Positions 23,766-36,748 of a stretch of DNA of 64,000 nucleotides are shown here, piece after piece. This DNA is from Pocillopora verrucosa (taxonomy: Eukaryota; Cnidaria; Anthozoa; Scleractinia; Pocilloporidae): NCBI RefSeq assembly GCF_036669915.1, contig NC_089315.1, positions 28,071,131 through 28,135,130 on the forward strand, given 5' to 3'. The position numbers and the translations under genes are program-made. Position 1 is the first letter of the stretch, and every line of letters starts with the position of its first letter. The notes below the pieces were generated by a model. That model was not told the DNA's origin, did not search any database, and saw only the letters and a program-made list of their open reading frames with translations.

Positions 23766-26700
23766 TTATAACCGAGTATCTGGATCGCAAGTGTCACTGC
23801 TGTCAGAAATGAATTGTTCGTAACAAGCATCATTCTCGTCCAGTTTGTCGAAGTCGTAATAAGGAGTGTCTTTAGTCATCATTTCCTCCAGCGTTTTAAT
23901 CACGTCCCTGAATGTCGGTCTTTCGCAAGGATCTTCCTTCCAGCATTCCAGCATTAACTTGTATCTGATGAGATAAAAGTGCTTATACTTATTGTGGAGC
24001 CTGAAGCTCTAATTGGAAAGTGAACTGACATCTGCCGAGTTTTCCCTGGGAAATAACATTTGGGTCGCTGGGACTCGGCATCAAAACGGAAAATAGTTTA
24101 TCTTAGATTTCGAGCAAATAAACGCTTAAAAAGGGGATTTTCTTCATATAACACATAAATTTTGACTCATACGATTATCGCTGAAGGCTTCATATGGCTT
24201 CTCAATGACCGGCAAAGAGAGTCTTTGACTTTCAAGTAAAAACATAACTTACAATGCTCTGTGGTGTCTTGAAGCAGTCTTCCAGTTAAATGTAAAGCAA
24301 ACTAGCGAGGTAACTTTGATATCTGTCATTAAAAGTGATTATTAAACATACAGCCATAGGCAAAGCTACTCACATTTCGTCAGAACACATGTCTGGTTTG
24401 TCCATCCGATATCCAGTCTTGAGAAGATTGTATACCTCTTTATTGCTAATGCCAGGATATGGAATGCCACCTTTTGTATACATAACGGATCAGTTAACAA
24501 AATACCACAAGACTTATTAAGATCCAACTCTACTACACAGCTACACTCTTCTTATATCTTCTGATAATTACAGTTTAATGTCTTCCAACTCGTCTTGCAC
24601 CACTATTTCAAAAGTTATTTACGCTTCATCACTTTTGATCGCAGCTATACCATCGCAATGAGTTCCTACCTCAACTGAAGAAACTTTCAATTGATGAAAT
24701 AAACCAGTACTTAACAATTATTCCATTAGCGTGCATTGGATATAAGTTGGTAAATAGCCAACGAGGCGCGTGGCGCCGAGATGGCCATAACCAATCTCGT
24801 ATCCAAAATGTTTCTGGAAAAATTTATTGAATCCGAAATGTTTGGATATTTAACGCCTTTTTTCCTTTCCGCAACAGTTGGGTCATACATTTCCATATTA
24901 GGTGACTCGGAATATGAGCTGATAACCGGAGTTGAGTGAACCAATCAGAACACTAGAAATGCAATATTCGGAGTTGAAAGTTTAATGATAAAGTATAATT
25001 TGATTGTAATATATATCACTCCCTGTGGACACAGGAAAAGTGAGCTAATTGAAACGAAAACCCCATAGTCCAAGATACTTGATTTTCGAAGAAAACTGGG
25101 AACTCAGTTTGAAAAAATTCCATCTTAAAAATAATAATTTTCGAAAAAGAGATAAATGCTGTTTTTGTTAGATCTTCCATAAGAACGATAAATAATCTCC
25201 TTAACGTGTGTAATAGTTAACGTTCTATCGTAAGGCACAAACAATCTCTTACGTACCCATAGTAGCCATTTCCCACAACAGAACTCCGAAAGACCACCTA
25301 AAAAGTAATTTATTTGATCAAAAAAAGATTATACTTTTAATTAATTTCACTAATATGCAGCCGAATTTACGCAAAGCTGCATTCGCTGTACCTGTACTTA
25401 TGTGTCGCGAGCATGCTTACCTTAAGTAATTATTAATTGAGTATTTATTTATTTTGCTAAATGAAAAAAAATTGAAACGTTTCATTAGTTGTAATAAACT
25501 AAAGACTTGCGATTTGAGACCTCAAGCTAAATACCTACACGTCACTTTTGGAGGTATATCTGCCGTAAAGTAGCGCTTCCGGTGCTGACCATTTGATTGG
25601 CAGTTTTTTCATCTGGTTCACTTCGTATATTTCCCCATACGTGCGACGTAACAGTCCAAAGTCAGCAATTTTAACAGTTCTGCCCTCACCGAGAAGAACA
25701 TTACGGGCAGCCAGATCACGATGAACAAATCCTCTGCTGGCCAAGTAATCCTGAGAGTGCGTTTCGTTGAAGAGAAGGCGTTAGACTTGGCGGTTGTTTT
25801 TAGCATGGCAGTAAAAATGTCAGTATTTGGTGCTGATTGTTTGTAATCAATGAGTTTGCTCCCTTTTTGAGATATAATCAAACACTAACAAAACCATTTT
25901 GACCAAAAGTGTTGATGGAAAAAATTAATAGAATCATTTTTTTAACTTCATCTCCAAAAAAAATTCTCATTCTAAGTCTCAGAAAGAAAGAAACAGGCCA
26001 CTCTTGTAGTGCCAATATAACACTAATCCCATTCTCATAAATTCATAGAGTAAGATTTGTCGTTTTTGTCATAAAACCAGACCTCAACCTTTCTAACATT
26101 TGTTCTTATTCAACGGTGAAAACATTTCCAAAATGCTAGACTTTAGACATTGATCATTTACCATACTTCACTTTATTTACAAGAATTTCAAGGTTTCTCA
26201 CCATTCCCTGAGTTATTTGCCACGCAAAGCAAAGAAGATCTTCGGCGGAAAGGCCTTCATTATTATTTCCGTATTGTTCATTGCCAAGGGAAAAGCTGAT
26301 GTTCGCCTCGCTAAGACGGATCGCATTTTTCTCAGTTTTCTCGGAATCCAATGAAATTGCGTTTTCATTCAAGCGAGTTTCTTTATCATCTTCTATCAAC
26401 TGATTTCTCCTTGGCATGCCAATTATTCGTGTTGCCCCATTGTTTCGCTGTTCACAAGTAAACGGAGTTTGGTCGCCTACGGCATATTGATGCGAAGAAA
26501 TATACTAAGTAGAAATGAGAGGAGCAAGAAAAAAAATGGTTGGCAAAATATGTTCACCATTGGCGAGAGAATAATTCTCATGTTGGTGAGGAGGGTTTCC
26601 GGGATCTCACCCGGAGTATCGCCGCAATATCCACGGTGTACATCCCGGGATCGTTTCGGGATCCTGCCCGGAGCTGCAAATTTACCTCTTTGTAGGCCTG

Positions 26701-29700
26701 TCCCTATTGCACTCGTAAAATGCTGGAAAGTTGCTGACTGGAGTTCCAAAAAATTGCTAGCAAATTGCCAAAAATCCAAAAAGTTGCTACCTAAATTTCA
26801 AAAGTTGCCTCCTAAATTTCTTGATATATTCTTATAGTTTTCGTTCTCCACAATAATAAACCTAGCTTCCAAGAGTTGTTCGCAAATAAAGGCGACTTTT
26901 AACTATCCATTTCCGTTCATGAAAAATAAATTAACGATGAAAACCATTTTAATGTTAGATAATAGGCCTGCGAAGCATTAAAGAAATTCGCACAAATCGA
27001 AGTTTTTATGAAATCGTTGATTTTTTTGATAAGTTGCCAAAAAGGAAAAATTGCTTGAGGTTTCTAATACCGCAAAAAATTGCCTTGAACGCCAAAAGTT
27101 GCCGAGTACAATCGCGACAGGCCTACCTCTTTGCATAGCACTAGGATTGCGCCCAAAAGGCCCACTTGTACTATCACCGCGATATCAGCGGTAAACCTGA
27201 GGGGATCGCTCGTGTATCCCACCCTGAGTCACATCTTGGATCTAAGCGGTATCCTAACGGTATCTTATAGACATATGGAGGCACCATGGGAGAGTGTTGT
27301 TTACCTGTCTTTTGTTTCGTAGCCACTGAAGAAGATCTCCATGCGGAACGTACTCGAGGATAAGCATAATTGGTCCTGACCTTTCCCAGTAGCCAATCAT
27401 GCTTAGCACATTCCTGTGAGAACCAATTTTCTTCATAAATTCAATTTCTTGCAGAAACTGTTTTTTATCTTCATTGCTCGCTGTATCTGAATAAGAGTTA
27501 AAAGAGATTAAACAAAATTTTCAAGGTGTACGCAAAAGTACCCCATGTGACATGAAGTGTTAAAACCCTTCCTTTTCAATGCTACTACCTTCTCCCTCCT
27601 GCAAACCCCTTCCCCCCTCCCCCCACCCTCCTTCCAATACCATTAGAAAATAATTAGGTATGTACCATTTTCCCTCTATCTCAATTATGTCGCCCTTTTT
27701 TTCGGAATTCTTAACCTCTTTCCTTTCGAACACCTTGCAGTTTGCCCGTATAAGAGCTCCGCTAATTGGCCTTAGACGTGCTGAAAAAAATGTTCAAGCA
27801 TTTTAAGTTCGAATGGCCAACCATTTCCAAAGGCCTCAGGCCACAATCGCGCGCGCTGAAATCTGGACGTGGCTCTGTTATAACATTACTCCCGTTTCAA
27901 TTCAAATGCCTATCTCAAATGTGATGTATCCTCTTACCAAGTAACACTTTGACAGCAACAACAGTTTCTCTGCTCACTTCGTTGATTCTTTCCCTCTTTG
28001 GTTTATAGAAGACTTCAGATTTTGGTAACTCTCTCAAGACTCCTTTGTGAACTTTTCCAAAAGCTCCCTGTCCCAGTTCTTCTAACAGAGTTACCCTCTC
28101 GGGGATCACTTCCGATTGCAATAAGTGAACGATTTTAGATTTTGACTTTGAAAGCGGTCTAAACATTTGGAAAGCAAAATTAACGATAATAAAGTTAAAC
28201 TAAATCACAATGTGATCCTCACAAATTAATTGCAATTAAAGAAACTGAATCGAGAAGATGTCTAGGCCTAAGTTAAGACTTCGACGAGGTTCGAACCTGC
28301 CCATCCAAGATACTAACTGGGCACTATATTAACTGAGCCACCGGGCTTAAATGGTGTGAAGTATTTATATTGCAAACCTTTGCTCCAAAACAGAACGAAG
28401 TTGTCTTCTTCTGTAGCAAAACAAGCCGACAGCTACCGCAAACACAGCTGCGACACTCCCAGTGATTATTAGAGCTTTTAATCTTTTTTTGTCTTTGTAA
28501 CTGGTGTTGTTATTTTGCTCGTCAGGATTTACTAGAATGGTTTGGTTAACTGAAAGACAATCAGTTAAATAAATAATTGTTACAGCTGTCCACAGCAGTG
28601 GTGAAAGGCGAGTTTTTATTGTGTTACACCTATTATGTAACCTAAAATGAAGGCCTGTAACTCGCTTTTGTAAAACAAGGGGAATCAATTTAATTAGCAA
28701 TCTACAAAGGTAAAAACGAAAAGACGACCGCAGCATAAAAAAGGTACATAAATTAATATCTGGCATTACAAATTCATTGTATTTATTTCGTTAATTATTT
28801 ATTTATCTTATACTTAGACGCTAGTAAATAAAAGTAAATTAAATAGCTCAACCAAAAAACCGATGCGATCTCGACAGAAATCGGCCCCCTTACACAAGTT
28901 TCAGTTGTGGAGCGAGTTTTCACGGATTATGATTGCGCGGTGCATCAAAGCATCTTGGTCCAACATAAAACTCTTTTTTATCATAGTTCCTCAAAAAACA
29001 ATCTAAATATTTAGACTTTTACAAAGCCTCCCACAATAGCTTGCAGCCTTCACCAGGACACATTTCTCCTCAGGCCTCTATTCCCTTTCAACAACAACGT
29101 TACTGGGCCCAGGAACGGGTTTATGATCTCACATGGACCTACCTCCTTGAGTTCTGACCCTCCATAGTTTACGAGGGATATCTTTATCAATGTCTCTCGT
29201 GGTAACAGTAATTTCATACTCCTTGTAGGATTGTAGCTGAAGATCATAAGAAGTTACATTTGAAAAAACAGCAATTGCATTCCAGTCTTTGGTCTCGATT
29301 TCCCTGTAGTGGACAAAATACATCTTGATGTTTGCCGGACATGACGGCGGCTCCCACTCGACGTTAACAATGTCTCCCTTTGCATCAGTTAATGTGACGT
29401 TTATGACTAGTGCGTGATCTATGGGATGACGAGAAATTGTTTATGAAGCGTGGGACTTACCAATATAGTTATGTTTCCTTTTTAATCAAAAATATTATAA
29501 AAAAATCATAGCACAACATAATAGGCTATCAACCCAATTTGAGCTCTTTAATTAAGGACAGTGTATATGTCTTTCTTGTTATTCAACACTGTAATAGGAC
29601 AGTTAGCGTCATATTCGCGCCCCGATGTTGTAATTTTCGCCGAGTTGTCAGTTTTTTTTTGTTTGGTTGTTTTTTCATCATTAAAACCGATATAACCGAT

Positions 29701-31825
29701 GGGTAGTTTTTGCTTAACTTTTTGATTTTTTTTTTATAGTTTCGATTTATTGGTAACAGGATTACATTTCGTCTAATGCTGTCTTAGGTCAGAGTCGTGA
29801 TTAAATTTTGGGCTCCGCGGTCGTCCGATATTGTTAACCACTCGTATGAATACAGACCGAATTGAAGTCACGCTGGTTTATTTATTCACGAATCGCGCTC
29901 GCCTTCCCGAAAAATTCATCATCACAGTTGAATTTTGGCGTTCATCACACAACACGTATAAACCTTTTCCACCCTCTGAGTGCAACCAAGTCACATCTAG
30001 AGAGTGGAAAATTAGCTGAGAAAATTTTGAGAAGTCTTTGAACCAGTCATTGCGATTAGTGAAATGATACACGAATAACTAGCTAGATAAAAAATAATCA
30101 TAAATAAATGGATAATTTCAGTAAAAAATCAAGGATTACTTTCGACATTCAAACGAAGGTTGCTTAGTGCGGTATGTTTATCTCACCCTTGTATAAGTCG
30201 TAAATCTCGTCTGGAGTAAATGCTACTCCAATGACGTGAAGATCCATTACCGATCCAAAGAACTTTACACCTCTAATGCTAAGTCCTCCTTTGGATGGCA
30301 AACCTCCAATGTAATACAACTTGTTCAAGCTACTCTGCTCTGCCATACTTGAAAGATAGTTGAAGAATAAATTAGAGGTGTTTCTTTCGATTAAGTCTAT
30401 TTGTTCCTCTCCATCAATGTACAGACTAATTTTTTTCTCTTGGCAAGTTGCAGCCAGGTGAGTCCATTGGTCAAAGTGTATTTGTCCCGTCGAAATGATT
30501 AGCCTGGTAAAGGAATCGCCATTGGAGCCCAACATCTGTCCACAAATAAAATGGATCTTTCCCGCCGTCTGCTTTGATAATGATAGGAAAAGTGGATTAC
30601 TGTCAGTGCTGATGGCTGTGAATACTGCTGTGTTACGTAGGATGTCATCATGATGGCCGGGGATTTTCATCCAGAACGCAATTGTGAAATCACAGTCAGC
30701 GATATTTGTAGTGGGTACTGTCGCGTAGGATTGCTCCGCGAAGAAGTCTGCCGCCTTGGTACGTGGACAGCGTCCTTTTGCAAATCTCACAGAACTGGAG
30801 AAACTGTGAGTATATATCATAAACAAAGAGAAGGAAGAAAATAAAACAGCATATTAAGTGCTTTCCTGTTGCGTACTTCAAGCAAACTTACTTCCCTCCC
30901 CTGCCATTGAACTAAAGGAAGTGGACGGATCCCACGTTTGAATTTTCATATGGTGACCCTTCCAAATTCACTCGCCAAATGAGGCACCTGGTCATATGAA
31001 CTATGAAAAATCCCACGAAGAAGTCCCTTCTCTCCTCTCAGCCAATGTGTGCAGTAATCTCTCACTTTGTACGACTGAGCTTTCAAAAATAGTTAAAGGA
31101 ATGATGAAAAAAAAACAAACAAACAAACAAATCAAAATGGCACAACGTAAATAAAAGTAAGAGAATAGACAGTTAAAGAAATAAATAAAGATAATGGTGG
31201 CATCTTTACTGACCTCACGTCTGGGTCTGAACCGTTTAACAACCAATGCCCGTGAACATTGCGCCCTGTAAGAATCACAAAGCGCATTTTTTGTCAAAAA
31301 GGTCGGAACTCTCGTGTTTTTATTTCTCTCTCTCTCTCATTCACTCTCTATCACACTATTTTTGCAAGACAATTGTAAAAATTCCGCACATCACAAAACG
31401 TTGTAATCTTGTCCTTCTTACAGCATATTTAGAATCGTGTGAGATTGAACTGCAGTCCTTGGAGCATACCTCGTAGCGAGTGAGCGGATACTTGCGATCT
31501 TTTATGGTGAAGCTGTGTAGAAAACAAGATGCCAATGAATTGAACATACGTTATGACAATTCTTCAAAGCACCTCTTCCAACATCATACACTTGCATTAA
31601 TCTGTCATTTTCCCACATCATTTGATGTTGAACATCCGCTGTAACCTTAAATGAACTGTCTCATATTGCGACTATCGTAAACTTTATCATAATCAGAGCA
31701 TTTCATATTACACACAAAACAAACGGTCCCCTTGCCATTTCCGGTTGTGTTGATTAGTTCATGTAAGATGAAAGCATACGTACCATAAGTATTATCATCG
31801 TTATGATCCTGAGAAGTGTCTCCAT
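23766..31825 (-). CDS. Receptor tyrosine kinase with LamG and FN3-like ectodomain
   Basis: Minus-strand exons in order: 31780-31825, 31214-31265, 30187-30794, 29143-29418, 28378-28549, 27938-28158, 27305-27480, 26202-26447, 25539-25750, 25257-25297, 24374-24470, 23766-23964. The total is 2346 nt (781 aa) and every phase matches. A short signal peptide ([14 protein letters not shown]) leads to a laminin-G/concanavalin-like domain (about 33-235, with FTIAFWMK and WTHLAATC), then an FN3-like domain (about 236-327) and one transmembrane helix (about 356-374, before RRRQLR). The kinase has a Gly loop (GQGAFGKV, about 414-421), VAVK lysine, HRDLAARN (609-616), DFG (629-631), activation-loop tyrosines and KSDVWSFG. 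A charged kinase insert of about 70 residues is encoded largely by exon 26202-26447, a split-kinase layout as in VEGFR/PDGFR-type receptors. C-terminal tyrosines (PYYDF, ACYEQF) may dock adaptors. The first two exons and the weak GTTTGC donor at 28372-28377 are the least certain parts. Confidence 0.88.
24747..24794. repeat. GC-rich imperfect palindrome in an RTK intron
   Basis: 'ttggtaaatagccaacgagg' is mirrored by 'ccgagatggccataaccaa' around 'cgcgtggcg'. The surrounding 24720-24960 has no coding potential and may be part of a longer interspersed repeat. Confidence 0.4.
26693..27125. mobile_element. Non-autonomous hAT-type MITE with 8-bp target duplication, in an RTK intron
   Basis: The 433-bp element starts TAGGCCTGTCCCTATTGCAC and ends with the near reverse complement (GTACAATCGCGACAGGCCTA). 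Both flanks carry the identical 8-mer CCTCTTTG (26685-26692 and 27126-27133). An 8-bp duplication with short terminal repeats is the mark of hAT transposition. The interior repeats 'aaaagttgc' and has no transposase frame. It interrupts an older GC-rich sequence within the intron between exons 27305-27480 and 26202-26447. A diverged relative lies at 9430-9870. Confidence 0.85.
28281..28347 (-). repeat. tRNA-like (SINE head or tRNA pseudogene) segment
   Basis: Read on the minus strand it carries an A-box-like GTGGCTCAGTTAATATAGTG and, about 30 bases later, a B-box-like GGTTCGAACCTC. The acceptor-stem halves do not pair, so it is not a functional tRNA gene. It lies in an RTK intron. Confidence 0.5.
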
Positions 31826-34186
31826 GTTCAAAACCTTATAAAATACAATACCCGGCCTTTAACAATTAGTTAGGGAAATTTTCTATTTAGATGTGAACGA
31901 TAGAAATGGCTCCATGAGGGTAAAATTCATAACCTTCATAGTAGTTTTATACGTTAGAGCGTGCATGTATGAGTTATGCAAACTCTTATCGTTTACCGTA
32001 CTGGCAAACTCAGGACACTTAAACGTCCAATATCATTCAATAAACGCGGCATGATTCACTCGTAATCTGCTCGCCAGTGTAACAACCTTCTCAAAATGAA
32101 AGATGGACATGCACTCAAAAGATCTGAAATCATTACCATCCTGAATGTGATTTACAGGATCATTACGTTGCCGCTCATTCCCCAATCTTGAAATTCAACA
32201 TCAGTAGTTATTGTTCCATATAGCTGTGTTTATCATAACCTCTCCTCTCCACCTTTTGTTTCAACGTCAGTTGAAATAATTATCATTCTGATTATGATTT
32301 ACAGGATCATTACGTTGCCGCTCATTCCCTCATTTTGAAATTCAACATCATTAATTACTGTCCTATATAGCTATGTGTATCATAACCTCTCCTCTCCACC
32401 TTTTGTTTCAACGTCAGTTCTAGTCATCATTTGCTCTGTTTGCTGTACTTGCTGTGCCTGCTTATGTATTAGTTGATAGTTTAATTTTAAACTTGTAAAA
32501 GCATGGTGTTAGCTTCATGTAACTAAGGACGCATTTGTTGCCGATAACCGCCAAGATAAACCGATTCTGTTTGCTGGTTGTTCATGTTGCAATGTTTGAA
32601 TCTGTCTTAATAATAAATTTTGTCACGTACTCTCCAACCTCCTGCTAAGGTTTATACGAGACGGATATGGAGACTGGACCAGTATATTACTAAACTCTGC
32701 TTTTTTATCTTCGAATTTCTAGCGTGTGCTTAATTGCATTTTTTTTCGATATTTATACGCGTAGAGACGTGCAGAACCCTAGTAAACGGACATGTCGTTT
32801 GCATTTTTTTTATTGACATATTATTTCAAGCGTGTATACATGCTTGTATGTACCTCTTTTTAGATGGAGCACGTTCGTGTAGTTCCGAAGCTTCTCTGAT
32901 TCGGTGCCAACTCCAGTGACAGTTTCAAGCGGTTTCATCGATGTTCACATCTACGTCGGTAATTTCTCGAGGTGTGTTTCTCTGGAAGAAATCGATTAAT
33001 TATGTGCTGTCTGCTAAAGTAAATTAGGATTGTTATCTTCAGTAGAAAAATCTTCTTTTCTCGATAGTAGGAGGAATTTCGGAAACTTCTAAAAATATTT
33101 AATATCGTAACCTTCAGCTACTTACCTCAAACGTATGAAGCAATACAGGACGTTGCATAATTAAGCAGCTCTTGTAAAAGCTGAAGGTGACCGAAACAAA
33201 AAAAGAGCACATGCATCTCACAATTACATTTGCATCTAAGTGCGGATGCATAAAAAAAGAATCCGTTTACATTCAGCCACAGTGCAAACTCAGGAAATGG
33301 TTTCAGATATCAAATATCGTTTATCTTACAGACGTCTACCTTGGAAACAATCTGCTTCGGGGGCATTTCAGGAAGCTATATGTTTGTTTTTCTTTAGTTG
33401 AATTGTAAAGTACGCAGACATTTTAAAGTACCCTTCGCGTCGTTTAGTAACCATAGACAATAGATCTTATCCCCGAATCGTGACGCCGCTGGCAGTCCTT
33501 GATACTGTTGATACGCAGAAAAGTCATGGACATCTCCGCTTTCTGCTATTTTTCCATTTACAAAGGGTTAAATCGCGGATAACCACAATTTGTGATTCAT
33601 AATTTCTGTTTTCTTTTTGCTTTTTTTTTTCCCCCTTTCTCCATATTAGAGATCCTAGTGCATGACGTCATTTGCCAGCTGTTCAAATTAACTGAGACAT
33701 ATTCTTGGAGCTTCTGGAAAAGAGCAAACCCAAAAAGCATCCAAGAAAGCGATTTTCCGTTTTTCGTTTCAATGATAAAGAAAGTGATTGGTTTCACTTC
33801 AAAAGGAAAATAAAGGAATACCTTTGGCCAACTCGTGCATGCTCGCACAGTAATCTAGAGATGAAACATGGTTGGGAACTTTCAGCAATGCTAGGTTGCA
33901 CTTATCCCACAGGCCAAGCTTTCGAAAAAGTGACTGAGATCCAGAACTCTAGAAACTGTCGAGCTCCGCAGAATAATAAATGCATATATAGTCTTTAGAA
34001 ACAGCACAAAATAGTACCCTGCGTTTATCGAATTTCCGTTTCCAAAGTTCGTCAAATTTAGATGCGGTGATCCAATCTTTCTTCAACTACACAAGCCAAA
34101 TTTCATTATTTTCCATCCTTATGTCACGTTTCGCCTCACAATTGCTCAATAAACATTTGCATTTTAACGTAATTATTTTTGCTTAC
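31826..34186. other. Spacer upstream of the receptor kinase; holds a ~147-bp tandem duplication
   Basis: No supported gene. Apart from the duplication listed separately, only short ORFs without splice context were seen. The right part (33600-34000) has an open frame of 97 codons that shows no recognisable domain. Confidence 0.4.
32131..32420. repeat. Tandem duplication, two ~147-bp copies
   Basis: Copy 1 (about 32131-32272) and copy 2 (about 32278-32420) share 'gatttacaggatcattacgt', 'tgccgctcattccc', 'gaaattcaacatca' and 'cataacctctcctctccacc' followed by 'ttttgtttcaacgtcagtt'. The offset between copies is constant at about 147 bases. Confidence 0.85.
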
Positions 34187-34445
34187 AGGGTTTTCTCCCG
34201 CTTGCACCTGATACCAAACCTCTAAGTTTTCTGCCTCGGAACGAAAATACCTCAGAACGCATTTTATGCGACCGCAAGTCTTTTTGACTGATGGAAAATA
34301 AACATAGGCGGCAGTGAATTTCACAAGTTTTCCTTTGTCAGAAAAGCAGGGATTATTTTCGTCCTCTTCAGATGGATCCAGCCGCCAATGTTTACATAAC
34401 GTACTTGAATTCAATCACGGTTTTTGTCTTGCACCAGGTTTGTGT
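34187..34445 (-). pseudogene. Exon-like segment with a frame break; family not recognised
   Basis: On the minus strand a strong acceptor ('tttctttttcag') precedes 34445 and a GTAAGC donor follows 34187. The first ~17 codons (WCKTKTVIEFKYV) are open but hit TAA in ATGTAA. The remainder reads well in another frame (HWRLDPSEEDENNPCF, then KFTAAYVYFPSVKKTCG). A frameshift near 34400 would explain both halves. No neighbouring exon was found. Confidence 0.35.
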
Positions 34446-36173
34446 CTGAAAAAGAAAGTTTTCTTTTTTCGCTTGCAAGGTTATATTTAAAGCAACGATG
34501 TTTAGCATTTAACAAAGTCACTATGCGCAGTGGTTTCGCGCTCGGGCGAGTTCGGGACGACTAATTACTACAGTGTCTACCTCTCAGTTAGTGAGTGACT
34601 ATTTTCATATCGGAGTCTCCATGAAGACTAGTTTGCACAAGTGAAAAAAGAAAAATTCAGTATAAAGCAAACAAAAATATTAATGCGCCACATATATAAA
34701 CAGCGGTCTCTAAACCTACATACAAAAAGCGTTAAAAAAATTAAATTATTGTTAACTGTGAAGGTTGTCATTTTTTACTAACGGAAAAGCTAATAATGGG
34801 AAACTTTTCAGTCAACCGAGAGATCGTGAGTGGGTTTTCTAGAACCATATCGCACTGTCTCGTCAATAAAGACCATGGGGATGGGGCAGAGGGGCAGAAA
34901 CCAAATTCTCATCCCACTACCCTTCAGTGAGAGCCATCATAACTTCACTTCCCAGCAACCTTTGGGTTACCATGGTTACTACTTAGCACGATAAGATTCT
35001 GTTAACTGCACACGATTACCAGCCAGTATCTTCAGAAAATAATTGAAGGGAGAGGGGGGGGGGGGGGTGAGGGCAAGATATGTTTTTTTTTAACACTCAT
35101 GGTGAAAATGTGTTTTCATTTTCATCCTTTGACAGTCGACAGTCTTTTTGGGGGTATATTGTATGGAAATATCTTTTTTATTTAATTGTTCACTGGGAAA
35201 TTTTTCCACATTGCCTTTGGCCCACCCCCTCCCCCCACCAAGATCAAGCTTCTTTCTCCTTGAGTGAAAGGCTGGAAAGGTCTCCCTAAAAATTTGATTG
35301 GCTTGTTCTGCACACAGACATGCAGCTTGAGCAGATGAGTGAAAAAAGACAAGTTAGGGGAAAAATGAAGGTAAATTAAAGAGAGCCTGATCTTATCTTC
35401 TAGTGGTTGCCTGCTAATTTCTCATGACCCAGAATTTGGCATAGGCTTTGTATATTTAATCAGTAGAGGGTTCAGTTAATTTTTTTCTAGGCTCAAATTT
35501 ACATTTGCTTTTCACTGCCCTCATTGTCACAAGGTTTTAAGTTATTTGTCACGATGTGAATTTTGCACGGCAATGTTATTACTCTTCAGTGATTATTTCA
35601 GTTTCTTCAACAAGGTTTGAGACCTTGACAACAGCAACCCAACCCTTTGAAACTCTCTGGAGTAGACTTCTTAACAAGCTACTATATCTATGCAAGGTTG
35701 TCATCAGAAAATGTAACATCTATGATCTGAAATAGGCAGGTTAGATATTTTTCTAAGATTTTGAAATTTGAAACTCTCTGAGACATGATTTCCAGGATTT
35801 TGGGACATACCTGTGTAAGGTTTTTCAACATACATTAATTTTGGAATCAGTTAAAAAATAGTCATTTTCAGATTTGATCACAAATCACAACATAGCCAGT
35901 GCAAAATGGTCTAAGCCAGTTGGTTTCTGCTGCCTTTCACCTTCTAATGACAAATCTGTCTAAATCAAACCACAAAACTTATTGAAGAAATATTCAAAGT
36001 TTTCTCTACCTTACTGATAACAATAATAACAGAACATCTCTAATATTGTTGCTATCTCTTTCTTTCCACATAGCTTTGAACTGAGAATTGTGATTTAAAA
36101 AGAAAGAATTCCAAGAAAGATACTTCACATATTTTGCTGTCCAAGTTTAGGGTTAGTTCTTTCTTTGCACTAA
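34446..36173. other. Spacer without supported genes
   Basis: AT-rich with a G-run at about 35054-35067. Short ORFs here lack domain or splice support. Confidence 0.4.
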
Positions 36174-36389
36174 TAGTCCATTTTACAGTTGTGCGCTTGG
36201 TTGCCAAACCTTTGAACAGGAATGCGGCTAAGGGTGACCTTGTTATGATACAAACCTTGCTGCTTTTCAAATGCAAATTACTTTGTTATCATGCTAATTG
36301 GATACTGGTCTCTATCACAACAAGGTCACCTTCAGCCTCACTTCAAATCAAAGGCTTGGCAACTAAGTACACAACTGTAAAATGGCCTA
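36174..36389. repeat. Foldback MITE with ~75-bp inverted arms
   Basis: The left arm begins 'tagtccattttacagttgtg' and continues through 'ggttgccaaacctttga' to 'ggtgaccttgtt'. The right arm is its reverse complement ('aacaaggtcacct', 'tcaaaggcttggcaac', 'cacaactgtaaaatgg'). The two arms are separated by only about 60 bases. No coding content. Confidence 0.85.
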
Positions 36390-36748
36390 TTCCTTAAAAT
36401 GTTTCAGATATTGAACATTAAAAACAGTGAAAAAAAAATTGCTGTAAGCTTATTCTAATTGCTGTTGATTTTGTGGGAGCAGTGCAACTATTGCACTTGA
36501 TGGAGGAATACAATGTAGACCTCTCAAACAACCAAAATAATTCTTAGAGAGAACTGTTTCACAGAATATGTAGTAGTTCATGTCGTCCAGATGTTAGTAA
36601 TTGCACCAATTCACCGGTAACCTATCGTGGGTAAAGTTTCCTGTCATTCCTGCTTCATACTGAAGACATTTCATCCTAGGAATCATAATTGTTGTCCTTT
36701 ACTTGATACAAGTATATGCACCTGATAGAAGTGCAAATATACCACCAC

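Noticed and set aside
28281..28347. Functional tRNA gene
   Set aside because: A and B boxes are present but the acceptor stem does not pair, so it was called a tRNA-like repeat only.
33705..33998. 97-codon plus-strand frame
   Set aside because: No domain, no splice context and a tail of mixed composition; likely chance.
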